Part shown: piece after piece, positions 1 through 5,738 of the stretch
Layout of the letters: every line of letters begins with the position of its first letter
Numbering within the stretch: position 1 is the stretch's first letter
Source of the DNA: Hyphomicrobiales bacterium
Lineage (GTDB): Bacteria > Pseudomonadota > Alphaproteobacteria > Rhizobiales > Beijerinckiaceae
Direction of reading: 5' to 3'
DNA: 5,738 bases
NCBI GenBank assembly: GCA_028290085.1
Contig: JAQGKN010000460.1
Coordinates: 1-5,738, forward strand
The notes under the pieces: generated by a model
Told to the model about the DNA's origin: nothing
Database searches by the model: none
Seen by the model: only the letters and a program-made list of their open reading frames with translations
Position numbers and translations under genes: made by a program

Positions 1-305
1 AGTTCCTGGTGGGACGCGAGATCTCGCGCACGCCCTCTGTGCTGGTGCTCAACCAGCCGACGTGGGGAGTGGATGCCTCGGCCTCGGCGGCAATTCGCCA
101 GATGCTGATCGACCTGTCGCGCGCGGGTTCGGCGGTTCTCGTCATCAGTCAGGATCTCGATGAATTGTTCGAGATTTCCGACAGGCTGGCGGTCATTCAC
201 GACGGACATCTTTCGCCGCCTCTCCCGACGCGGTCGACGACTCGCGAAGAGATCGGTCTTCTGATGGGTGGGGCGACGATGGCGGACCTGACACATGCGC
301 ATTGA
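1..305 (+). CDS. ABC importer ATP-binding protein, C-terminal end (partial; BMP/nucleoside-type importer)
   Basis: This is the last ~100 codons of a gene that starts before the window; the frame enters at base 3 and reads FLVGREISR. The residues that follow fit the end of the second nucleotide-binding domain of double-NBD importer ATPases (RbsA/YufO-like): a Walker B strand VLVLNQPTWGVD (codons about 39-74), a D-loop Asp, then the switch region VLVISQDLDELFEISDR (codons about 132-182). The protein is cytoplasmic and would power import through the two permeases encoded immediately downstream. The usual Walker B Asp-Glu is Asn-Gln here (51-56), and the switch His is Gln (150-152). The second ATP site is therefore probably non-catalytic, which is known in this family. 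The stop overlaps the next gene by 11 bp. The GTG at 9 is internal and not the true start. The family call is firm; the substrate (nucleoside or simple sugar) is inferred. Confidence 0.9.
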   Translation, partial: FLVGREISRTPSVLVLNQPTWGVDASASAAIRQMLIDLSRAGSAVLVISQDLDELFEISDRLAVIHDGHLSPPLPTRSTTREEIGLLMGGATMADLTHAH

Positions 306-1383
306 TCTGGAAGCGCGCACGTCGCGTTCCACCACGCTCGAACTCCTCGCGCCCTTCGCTGCCTTTGTCATCGCTGTCCTTATCGGTGGCATTGTCGTGG
401 CGCTGCTGGGCAAATCGCCACTACAAGCCTTTTCGGTCTATTTCATCGAGCCTCTTTCCGAGAGCTGGTCGCTGCAGGAAGTGGCCGTGAAGGCGGCACC
501 TCTTGTACTGATCGCGATTGGCCTGTCCTTCTGCTTTCGCGCCATTTTGTGGAACATCGGCGCTGAGGGCCAGTTCGTCATGGGCGGTCTCGCGGGCGGT
601 ATCGTCGCTATCGTCACGCATAATGGCGCCGGCCAAAGCCTCCTCGGATCGAGCTGGATCGTGCCCGCGATGCTGCTCGCCGGAACGTTGGCGGGCGTCG
701 CCTATGCGATGATCCCTGCCTATCTGCGCGTCAAACTCGGCGTTTCCGAAATTCTCACGAGCCTGATGCTGGTCTATGTCGCGGAACTGACGCTCGACTA
801 TCTGGTGCGCGGCAAGCTGCGCGATCCTAACGGCTACAACTTCCCACAAAGTGTGCCCTTCGACGACGTCGCGCGGTTGCCATTCCTGATGGAGGGCGAG
901 CGGCTTCATGGCGGTGTGGTGCTCGCGTTGATCTCGGTGGTCATCGCGGGCATTGTGCTCGGGCGTACGTTGTTTGGGTTCGATGTGCGGCTTGTGGGCT
1001 CTGCGCCGAAGGCCGCGCGTTTCGCGGGCTTCAGCGATGCACGCCTGACATTCGCGGTGTTCGCGATCAGTGGCGGCGCAGCCGGGCTGGCCGGTGTTTG
1101 CGAGGTCGGAGGACAGATCGGGCAGTTGCAGCCGACGATTTCGCCGGGCTACGGATTTTCCGCGATCATCGTCGCGTTTCTCGGGCGCTTGCAGCCGGTC
1201 GGTATACTCTTCGCGGGGCTCGTGCTGTCGCTGTCGACCATCGGCGGAGAGGGCGCACAGATCTCCATGAAGCTGCCGCTCGACATGACGCGCGCCTTCC
1301 AGGGCATCCTGCTGATGTGCGTGCTGGCCGCAGATGTGCTTACGCGCTACCGCGTCAAAATCGTCTTCGGGAGGCGCGCATGA
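295..1383 (+). CDS. ABC importer permease (BPD_transp_2 family, nucleoside/simple-sugar type), first subunit
   Basis: A 362-residue integral inner-membrane protein. Hydrophobic segments lie at about residues 17-39, 68-84, 95-107, 121-140, 150-170, 207-223, 251-269, 286-295, 301-316 and 334-349. The family signature NIGAEGQ is at 87-93. A conserved cytoplasmic stretch, LVGSAPKAARFAGF (233-246), resembles the RxxGxNxxAARYAGI segment of YufP/NupP-like permeases. With the second permease it would form the translocation pore of an importer that, in known relatives, carries purine nucleosides delivered by a BMP/PnrA lipoprotein. The ATG at 295 lies inside the end of the ATPase gene, so translation is probably coupled; the upstream GGCGGAC is only a weak ribosome site. 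The stop TGA is shared in an ATGA overlap with the next gene. Family is clear from motifs and context; the transported compound is inferred. Confidence 0.93.
   Translation: MRIDLEARTSRSTTLELLAPFAAFVIAVLIGGIVVALLGKSPLQAFSVYFIEPLSESWSLQEVAVKAAPLVLIAIGLSFCFRAILWNIGAEGQFVMGGLAGGIVAIVTHNGAGQSLLGSSWIVPAMLLAGTLAGVAYAMIPAYLRVKLGVSEILTSLMLVYVAELTLDYLVRGKLRDPNGYNFPQSVPFDDVARLPFLMEGERLHGGVVLALISVVIAGIVLGRTLFGFDVRLVGSAPKAARFAGFSDARLTFAVFAISGGAAGLAGVCEVGGQIGQLQPTISPGYGFSAIIVAFLGRLQPVGILFAGLVLSLSTIGGEGAQISMKLPLDMTRAFQGILLMCVLAADVLTRYRVKIVFGRRA
1369..1374 (+). promoter_or_regulatory. Ribosome binding site of the second permease
   Basis: GGGAGG ends five bases before the ATG at 1380. It lies inside the last codons of the first permease gene. 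Together with the ATGA overlap it decides the start of the second permease against the longer open frame that begins at 1098. Confidence 0.8.
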
Positions 1384-2303
1384 GTTCGCAGATGATCGAG
1401 TTGATTCTCATCACGATTCTCACGGCCTCCATACCGCTGGTTATTGCGGCCGTGGGCGAATTGGTCTGCGAGCGCGCGGGCGTGCTGAACCTTGGTGTCG
1501 AGGGCATGATGATCATGGGCGCGGCAACGGGATTTGCCGCGGCTATTCAGTCGGGATCGACGACGGTGGGCGCGCTGGTCGGCATCCTCGCCGGCATGGG
1601 GCTTTCCGCCGTCTTTGGACTGCTGGTGATCTTCCTCGCTGCCAATCAGGTGGCAACCGGGCTCGCGCTGACGATTCTGGGCTCCGGCCTTTCGGGGTTG
1701 ATCGGCAGCGGGTTCGTGGGCCTCAAGCGCGAAAGCGCGGGCCACCTGCATATTCCCGGGCTGTCGGATCTGCCCATCGTGGGAAGGCTCATTTTTGGGG
1801 AAGACCCGTTCGTCTATGCGGCGGTCGCGCTCGTTTGCGGCGTCGCATTTTTTCTCACGCGGACGCGCGCAGGCCTGACTCTGCGGGCTGTGGGCGAGAA
1901 TCACACCTCGGCTCATTCGCTCGGCGTGCCCGTGCGGCGCATCCGCTTTCTCGCGGTGCTCTTCGGTGGCGGCTGCGCGGGGTTGGCTGGCGCTTATCTC
2001 TCGTTGTCCTACACGCCCTTCTGGTCGCCGGGCATGACGGCGGGCAGGGGGTGGATCGCGCTGGCGCTGGTCGTCTTCGCCTCGTGGAAGCCGTTTCGGG
2101 CCTTTGCTGGAGCTTTGCTGTTTGGCGGAGCCACGGTGTTGCAGCTGCACGCGCAGGCGGCCTCGGTTGGCCTGCCTGGGCAGTTGCTGACGGCGGTGCC
2201 CTATCTGGCCACCATTGCGGCTTTGGTCGTGCTTTCGCTGCGCAAGGGGCGTGGCAGCGTGGCTCCCGCTGCCCTCGGAATTCCCTTCATCCCGGAGCGT
2301 TAA
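1380..2303 (+). CDS. ABC importer permease (BPD_transp_2 family, nucleoside/simple-sugar type), second subunit
   Basis: A 307-residue inner-membrane protein, partner of the preceding permease and of the YufQ/NupQ type. The N-terminal signature GVLNLGVEGMM is at 33-43. The membrane segments are at about 9-28, 42-56, 62-86, 92-110, 143-159, 188-208, 224-236, 241-255 and 270-286. Near the C-terminus is the typical GRGWIALALVVFASW block (222-236), and the protein ends ALGIPFIPER, close to the usual end of the family. I chose the ATG at 1380 although the same frame is open back to 1098: this start gives the normal N-terminus, has a strong GGAGG five bases upstream, and forms an ATGA overlap with the previous stop. 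It is the last gene of the operon, with a terminator about 190 bp downstream. Function as a pore subunit is secure; the substrate is inferred. Confidence 0.94.
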   Translation: MSSQMIELILITILTASIPLVIAAVGELVCERAGVLNLGVEGMMIMGAATGFAAAIQSGSTTVGALVGILAGMGLSAVFGLLVIFLAANQVATGLALTILGSGLSGLIGSGFVGLKRESAGHLHIPGLSDLPIVGRLIFGEDPFVYAAVALVCGVAFFLTRTRAGLTLRAVGENHTSAHSLGVPVRRIRFLAVLFGGGCAGLAGAYLSLSYTPFWSPGMTAGRGWIALALVVFASWKPFRAFAGALLFGGATVLQLHAQAASVGLPGQLLTAVPYLATIAALVVLSLRKGRGSVAPAALGIPFIPER

Positions 2304-2493
2304 GCTACGGTTTTCGTTGTGCTACAAATGACACTCGGGCGCGTTTTGTGGCCGCGAATGTCGCTCACACCGGGGGTGGGAGCCGAAAGTATGATCTCCA
2401 GGCAATCGCCGGACGCGCCGGACTCGCCTATCATTTGATCGTCTTGGAGCGAGGTGCCTCCCTCCTCGCGTCAGCCCGAGACTAACTGCTCAG
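2304..2493 (+). other. Non-coding, hairpin-rich segment between the ABC operon and its terminator (possible 3' UTR or small RNA)
   Basis: I see no credible gene here. The segment carries several inverted repeats. One has nine-base arms at 2363-2371 and 2375-2383 (one mismatch) around a GGG loop. A second is CCGG-ACGCG-CCGG near 2409-2421. A third is GCGAGG at 2449-2454 against CCTCGC at 2464-2469. CTCCA (about 2396-2400) and TGGAG (about 2445-2449) could enclose the middle one. TATGAT at 2390-2395 resembles a -10 box, but no -35 match lies at the right distance. It may be simply a long 3' UTR of the permease operon or a small RNA ending at the terminator. It does not match tRNA, tmRNA or SRP RNA by eye. 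Confidence 0.35.
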
Positions 2494-2529
2494 CCCGGCG
2501 GACCAAATTGTCCTCGCCGGGTTTTCTTT
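2494..2529 (+). terminator. Rho-independent terminator after the ABC operon
   Basis: CCCGGCG (2494-2500) pairs with CGCCGGG (2515-2521). An inner GAC/GTC can extend the stem past a two-base bulge. It is followed directly by TTTTCTTT (2522-2529). The T-run is on the + strand only, so it stops transcription from the ABC side. The opposite side has no T-run, so it would not serve rimO well. Confidence 0.85.
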
Positions 2530-2543
2530 GCGTGATGCGTGGA

Positions 2544-3875
2544 TCAGACGGCGATGCCATGCAGGTCATAGGCATCGGCGCGCTCGATCTTCACGGTCAC
2601 GATGTCGCCGATTCGCAGCGGGCGGCGTGAGGCCACATAGACCGAGCCGTCGATTTCGGGCGCGTCGGCCTTGCTGCGCCCCTTGGAGACGGTCGGGCCC
2701 GGCTGGTCGATCATCACCTGCAGGCGCTTGCCGACCTTGCCCGCGAGAATTTTTGCGCTGATCGCCTGCTGCTTCTCCATGAAGCGGCGATAGCGAATCT
2801 CCTTCACCTCGTCGGGCACTTGCGGCAGGCCCAGATCGTTCGCAGTAGCGCCGGTCACGGGCTCATATTTGAAGGCGCCGACACGATCGAGTTTCACTTC
2901 GCCGAGCCAATCGAGCAGAATCTCGAAGTCTTCTTCCGTCTCGCCGGGAAAGCCGACGATGAACGTCGAGCGCAGGGCAAGGTCCGGGCAGATCTCACGC
3001 CATTTGCGGATACGATCGAGCGTCTTGTCCTGATTGCCGGGGCGCTTCATGGCGCGCAGCACATTGGTGGAGGCGTGCTGGAAGGGGATGTCGAGATAGG
3101 GCAGCACGAGCCCCTCGGCCATCAGCTCCACGACATCATCCACATGCGGGTAGGGATAGACGTAGTGCAGTCGCACCCAGGCGCCGAGCGAACCCAGTTC
3201 GCGCGACAGGTCGAGGAATTTCGCGCGCACGCTGCGATCGCCAAACATGCTCTCGGCATATTTGATGTCGAGGCCATAGGCGGAGGTATCCTGCGAGATG
3301 ACGAGCAGTTCCTTCACGCCCGCCTTGACGAGCTTCTCAGCCTCGCGAAGCACATCGCCGGCCGAGCGCGAGACGAGATCGCCGCGCAGTTTCGGGATGA
3401 TGCAGAAGGTGCAACGATTGTTGCAGCCCTCGGAAATCTTCAGATAGGCGTAATGGCGCGGCGTCAGCTTCACGCCCTGGGGCGGCACGAGGTCCATAAA
3501 CGGGTCGTGCAGCGGCGGGACGGCCTCGTGGACGGCGCCCATCACGCTCTCGTAGGCCTGCGGTCCGGTGATCGCCAGCACACTGGGGAAACGGTCGCGA
3601 ATCTGTCCGGGCTCGGCGCCCATGCAGCCGGTGACGATCACCTTGCCGTTTTCCTTCAGCGCAGCGCCGATGGCATCGAGCGATTCCGCCTTGGCGCTAT
3701 CGAGGAAGCCGCAGGTGTTGACGATGACGGCATCGGCGCCCGCATGATTCTTGGTCAGCTCGTAGCCTTCGGCGCGAAGCTGCGTGATGATTCTTTCGCT
3801 GTCGACGAGCGCCTTGGGGCAGCCGAGCGAAACGAAGGAGATTTTGGGAAGTGCGGGAGCGGCTTGATCGGTCAT
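2544..3875 (-). CDS. rimO: Ribosomal protein uS12 (S12) methylthiotransferase RimO
   Basis: A 443-residue cytoplasmic radical-SAM enzyme that adds a methylthio group to the beta-carbon of a conserved aspartate in ribosomal protein uS12. The N-terminal UPF0004 domain carries three cluster cysteines: Cys19 in [12 protein letters not shown], Cys55 in NTCGF and Cys84 in TGCMGAE. The radical-SAM CxxxCxxC is CNNRCTFC at 151-158. [11 protein letters not shown] (259-269) and FIVGFPGET (305-313) are typical of methylthiotransferases. A TRAM domain closes the protein (about 380-440). [12 protein letters not shown] and the length fit RimO rather than MiaB. I prefer the ATG at 3875, which gives the usual short leader before [11 protein letters not shown]; the in-frame GTG at 3941 would add 22 unconserved-looking residues, and its GGAGG overlaps the GTG itself. 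The ribosome site at 3875 is weak (ACGGG). It is transcribed convergently to the ABC operon, and no clear promoter is visible in the 77 bp up to the preceding terminator. Confidence 0.97.
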   Translation of the reverse strand: MTDQAAPALPKISFVSLGCPKALVDSERIITQLRAEGYELTKNHAGADAVIVNTCGFLDSAKAESLDAIGAALKENGKVIVTGCMGAEPGQIRDRFPSVLAITGPQAYESVMGAVHEAVPPLHDPFMDLVPPQGVKLTPRHYAYLKISEGCNNRCTFCIIPKLRGDLVSRSAGDVLREAEKLVKAGVKELLVISQDTSAYGLDIKYAESMFGDRSVRAKFLDLSRELGSLGAWVRLHYVYPYPHVDDVVELMAEGLVLPYLDIPFQHASTNVLRAMKRPGNQDKTLDRIRKWREICPDLALRSTFIVGFPGETEEDFEILLDWLGEVKLDRVGAFKYEPVTGATANDLGLPQVPDEVKEIRYRRFMEKQQAISAKILAGKVGKRLQVMIDQPGPTVSKGRSKADAPEIDGSVYVASRRPLRIGDIVTVKIERADAYDLHGIAV

Positions 3876-3952
3876 CCCGTTCGATTGCCACGGGTAGCCC
3901 GTCCATGCAACCGCGCGCGGCCATCCGCGTCGATTCGGCACCTCCGAGAATC

Positions 3953-3978
3953 AAAAAGCCCGGCCGTGAGGCCGGGCT
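3953..3978 (-). terminator. Rho-independent terminator of the downstream outer-membrane gene copy
   Basis: On the - strand a perfect nine-base stem (AGCCCGGCC, four-base TCAC loop, GGCCGGGCT) runs into a T-run encoded by AAAAA at 3953-3957. It lies 20 bases after the stop of the beta-barrel gene at 3999. It also insulates rimO from that gene, so rimO needs its own promoter or read-through. Confidence 0.92.
3953..3978. repeat. Direct repeat, copy 1 of 2 (shared terminator core; copy 2 at 5085-5110)
   Basis: Twenty-six bases here are identical, in the same orientation, to 5085-5110: AAAAA, then GCCCGGCC, loop GTGA, GGCCGGGCT. Both copies sit just after the stop of one of the two paralogous barrel genes. 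This suggests they were duplicated with the genes or homogenised later, although strong terminators of this shape can also recur across a genome. Confidence 0.85.
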
Positions 3979-3998
3979 CTCGCATTCGGTTGAAAAGA

Positions 3999-4801
3999 TC
4001 AGAACCGCATGTTCACGCCCAGGCGGACGAGATTGAGGCTGTTCTTCGTGCGGGCGGTAAACTGCAAGTTCGGGTCGGTGACGCTCGTCAGCACGGTCGT
4101 CGTGTCCTTGAAGTGAACGTGGAGGTATTCACCCTTCAGGGTCCACATGTCGTTCAGAGCGTATTCGATACCGCCGCCCAGCGCGTAACCGAAGCGGTTG
4201 GACGTCGTGCTGCCGGCCGCGAAGGTGTCGACGGCGCCCGTCGTGACGAGCGAGCCGGCATTTCCAACCTGGCCGTAGGCGAGACCCCCGGTCGCGTAGA
4301 AGAGGACGCGGTCGAAGGTGAAGCCGGCGCGCGCGCGCACGGTGCCGAACCATTCCGCCTTGCGGCCGGAAACGGTGTCATAGCCGGTGTAGGCGGGCGT
4401 CGTCGCGTAGAAGCCAGCGGGGTCGAACACTGCCGAGGCAGCATTGCTCTTGCGCGAGACGTAGTTGAAATCGGCTTCAGCGCCGACGAGAAGAGCGCCA
4501 TAGGTCATGTTGTAGCCGACCTGTCGCCGGTGAACGGCGTCTCGCTCTTGCTCGGATCCGAGAAATTCGTTGCGAGGGGATCGAAACCCAGGCCGCCGGT
4601 CACGGGCGTGTAGGCAGTGCTGTTGCGCATGTTCACGGCTGCGCCGGCATTCAGGCCGACGTAGAAGCCAGTCCAGAGCGGTGCCATGACGACCGACGGC
4701 GGCGTCCAGACCGGCGGAGCCGTGCGGGCGGGGAGGTCGGCCGCGAAGGCCGGAGCGGAGCAGATGAGAAGGGCTGCAGCGCCCAGGGCTGAGAATTTCA
4801 T
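3999..4801 (-). pseudogene. Outer-membrane beta-barrel protein (Omp25/Omp31-like), frameshifted
   Basis: The gene is read in two frames. From ATG 4801 the first frame gives a signal peptide (MKFSALGAAALLICSAPAFA, likely cut before ADLPAR) and the first barrel strand region PLWTGFYVGLNAG. It reaches SETPFTG at residue 92, then six aberrant residues and a TGA at 4505-4507. The second frame picks up at 4523 with QVGYNMTYGALLVGAEADFNY. It continues through FGTVRARAGFTFDR, ATGGLAYG and ALGGGIEYAL to the terminal LVRLGVNMRF, whose final Phe is the usual outer-membrane assembly signal. The break lies at 4524-4525: between the Gly and Gln codons only two bases remain where the intact paralogue has six, so one or four bases are missing. 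Repaired, the protein would be about 267-268 residues, normal for the family. No homopolymer or short repeat is present at the break. It is either a real pseudogene or a sequencing error. Confidence 0.88.
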
Positions 4802-4807
4802 TTTGGT

Positions 4808-4811
4808 CTCC
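4808..4811 (-). promoter_or_regulatory. Ribosome binding site of the frameshifted outer-membrane gene
   Basis: GGAG on the - strand lies six bases before the ATG at 4801, the start of the signal peptide MKFSALG. It favours that start over the in-frame ATG at 4822, which would put seven extra residues before the signal sequence and has no comparable site. Confidence 0.7.
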
Positions 4812-4866
4812 GGCGCCGTCATGGCGTTTCAAGAAGCGTTGACGAGGCCAGAAGAGTTCATGAAGG

Positions 4867-4881
4867 TTAACGAAAAGTTAA
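4867..4881 (-). promoter_or_regulatory. Putative CtrA binding box (TTAA-N7-TTAA)
   Basis: TTAA at 4867-4870 and TTAA at 4878-4881 are separated by exactly seven bases, each within a GTTAAC hexamer. This matches the full CtrA consensus TTAA-N7-TTAA of alphaproteobacteria and reads the same on both strands. It lies 66-80 bases upstream of the start of the beta-barrel gene at 4801, a normal place for a promoter-proximal activator site. I do not see a convincing sigma70 -35/-10 pair. CtrA control of outer-membrane proteins is known in Brucella; here it is inferred from the motif alone. Confidence 0.6.
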
Positions 4882-5083
4882 CGGCTTGAGCGAAGCTTGC
4901 GGCGGGCCGATTTCGCGCCTCCAAGTTTGGAAGTGGTTGGGGATACGAGATATTTCCCGCCCCTCCGGTGAGGCCGCGGCTGCGGTGGTCAACCTTGCAC
5001 GATCCTTGTTGCCTTGTTTTGAGGGTTCGAAAATTAACGATTGGGCGGCCGCCACTCCTCGTTGGAAGGCCTGCTCAAGACGC

Positions 5084-5112
5084 AAAAAAGCCCGGCCGTG
5101 AGGCCGGGCTTT
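5084..5112 (-). terminator. Rho-independent terminator of the upstream outer-membrane gene copy
   Basis: On the - strand an eleven-base stem (AAAGCCCGGCC, loop TCAC, GGCCGGGCTTT; arms 5087-5097 and 5102-5112) ends in a T-run encoded by six A's at 5084-5089. It lies 23 bases after the stop of the beta-barrel gene at 5136. Its core is identical to the terminator at 3953-3978. Confidence 0.93.
5085..5110. repeat. Direct repeat, copy 2 of 2 (shared terminator core; copy 1 at 3953-3978)
   Basis: Second exact copy of the 26-base terminator core. Identity stops on both sides: this copy has one more A upstream and continues TT, while the other continues CT. That gives this terminator a longer stem. 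Confidence 0.85.
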
Positions 5113-5135
5113 CCCGTCTGGACCGAAGTCCGAGA

Positions 5136-5738
5136 TCAGAAGCGGTAGTTCAGGCCAGCGCGAACGATGTCGAACTTGTTCTCGTTGCGGAGAACGACAG
5201 CCGTGGTGGCGCCGCCACCGACGGGCGTCAGGAAGGTGCGGCTGTTGCTGCCGAGATCGACATGCAGGTATTCAGCCTTGACCGACCAAGCGTTCGAGAA
5301 GGCGTATTCAAGACCGCCGCCGAGCGTCCAGCCGATGCTCGAGCTGTTGCCACCCGTGTAGGCGACCGGCGTTGACGTTACAGCAAACGGAGCCGTGACA
5401 ACGTCGTTCGAGTAAACAGTGCCGCTGCCGCCGTTGCCGCCGTAGGCGAGACCGCCGGTGACGTAGATCAACGCGCGGTCGAAGGCGTAACCGAGACGGC
5501 CGCGGACGGTTCCGAAGTAGTTGCTGCTGTTGCCGCGGTTGACGGTGTAGTAAGTACCAGCCGCTACCGTGTTCGGAATAATGCCGTTGCTGCCTTTATT
5601 GCGGTCGATATAGTTGATGTCAGCTTCGACACCAGCCACGAACGCGCCGAACTGCATGTTGTAGCCAGCCTGCGCGCCGCCCGTGAAGGCAGCATCGTTG
5701 TTGCCGTTGCTGACGCCGTAGAACGAGCCCGGAGCCCC
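5136..5738 (-). CDS. Outer-membrane beta-barrel protein (Omp25/Omp31-like), C-terminal 200 residues (partial)
   Basis: The coding frame stays open to the window edge, where it reads GAPGSFYGVSNGNNDAAFTG; the ATG at 5657 is internal (GYNMQFGAF), so the start and signal peptide lie beyond 5738. It is a small outer-membrane barrel with the conserved blocks FTGGAQAGYN, GAFVAGVEADINYID, FGTVRGRLGYAFDRAL, VTGGLAYG, LGGGLEYAFSNAWSVKAEYLHV and the terminal IVRAGLNYRF ending in Phe. It is a paralogue of the frameshifted gene just downstream: the strand blocks match, while the loops differ and here are rich in Gly, Ser, Asn and Thr. Homologues such as Omp25/Omp31 are abundant envelope proteins; a precise role for this one cannot be read from sequence. 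It has its own terminator, so the two barrel genes are probably separate transcripts. Confidence 0.93.
   Translation of the reverse strand, partial: GAPGSFYGVSNGNNDAAFTGGAQAGYNMQFGAFVAGVEADINYIDRNKGSNGIIPNTVAAGTYYTVNRGNSSNYFGTVRGRLGYAFDRALIYVTGGLAYGGNGGSGTVYSNDVVTAPFAVTSTPVAYTGGNSSSIGWTLGGGLEYAFSNAWSVKAEYLHVDLGSNSRTFLTPVGGGATTAVVLRNENKFDIVRAGLNYRF

Larger units (their letters stand above)
4802..5083. other. Intergenic region with promoter of the frameshifted outer-membrane gene
   Basis: About 280 bp between the terminator of the upstream barrel gene and the start of the downstream one. It holds the ribosome site (4808-4811), the CtrA-type box (4867-4881), a small inverted repeat TCCAA/TTGGA (4920-4931), and a TTGACC -35-like hexamer on the - strand (4987-4992) with no matching -10. 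Short open frames on both strands here lack family-like sequence, so I call none of them a gene. Confidence 0.5.

Noticed and set aside
2317..2327. TTGT-GCT-ACAA inverted repeat just after the permease stop
   Set aside because: The arms are only four bases and there is no supporting context, so chance is sufficient.
1334..2485. A 383-codon + strand open frame overlapping the second permease
   Set aside because: It is Arg/Gly-rich shadow sequence in another frame of a clear permease gene, and it runs into the non-coding segment.
3876..3941. Longer rimO from the GTG at 3941
   Set aside because: The extra 22 residues do not look like a RimO N-terminus, and the GGAGG overlaps the GTG, leaving no spacing.
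3999..4508. Separate translation of the barrel's C-terminal half from the ATG at 4508, which overlaps the premature TGA (ATGA)
   Set aside because: Re-initiation is possible in principle, but the product would lack a signal peptide and the first strand. The overlap falls out of the conserved GYNM codons and needs no special explanation.
4515..4540. Phase variation or programmed frameshifting at the break
   Set aside because: There is no homopolymer, short tandem repeat or slippery heptamer at 4524-4525.
2820..4613. A 597-codon open frame on the + strand, antisense to rimO and the barrel pseudogene
   Set aside because: It crosses two real genes and a terminator, its translation has no family-like features, and long antisense frames are common opposite G+C-rich genes.
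4867..5085. Short open frames on both strands in the gap between the barrel genes
   Set aside because: They have no recognisable domain or good ribosome site, and they overlap the CtrA box and the terminator.

Overview
The window looks like chromosomal DNA from an alphaproteobacterium, most likely of the Hyphomicrobiales (Rhizobiales). Three things point there: high G+C, Omp25/Omp31-type small beta-barrel proteins whose mature end begins ADLPAR, and a perfect CtrA-type TTAA-N7-TTAA box upstream of one of them. The genus cannot be fixed from the sequence. No plasmid, phage, insertion sequence, CRISPR, rRNA or tRNA signal is visible.

Left part (1-2303, + strand): the 3' end of a three-gene ABC importer operon. 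It holds the C-terminus of a duplicated ATPase, then two membrane permeases of the BPD_transp_2 type found in BMP/PnrA-linked nucleoside or simple-sugar importers. The genes are translationally packed (11-bp overlap, then an ATGA overlap). The binding protein is not in view and would be expected upstream. The operon is followed by 190 bp of non-coding but hairpin-rich sequence and then a strong rho-independent terminator (2494-2529).

Middle (2544-3875, - strand): a complete rimO gene, the radical-SAM methylthiotransferase that modifies ribosomal protein uS12. It converges on the ABC operon.

Right part (3953-5738, - strand): two tandem paralogous outer-membrane beta-barrel genes. The downstream copy (3999-4801) has a good signal peptide and a good barrel C-terminus, but they lie in different reading frames, so it is a frameshifted pseudogene or an assembly error. 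The upstream copy (5136 to beyond the window end) is intact as far as visible. Each copy ends in an almost identical terminator, 26 bases of which are exactly shared. The gap between them carries the putative CtrA box.

These are mostly ordinary housekeeping and envelope genes, and I see no convincing new system. The points worth a second look are the frameshift, the CtrA box, the duplicated terminator, the structured segment after the ABC operon, and the degenerate ATP site in the ATPase.
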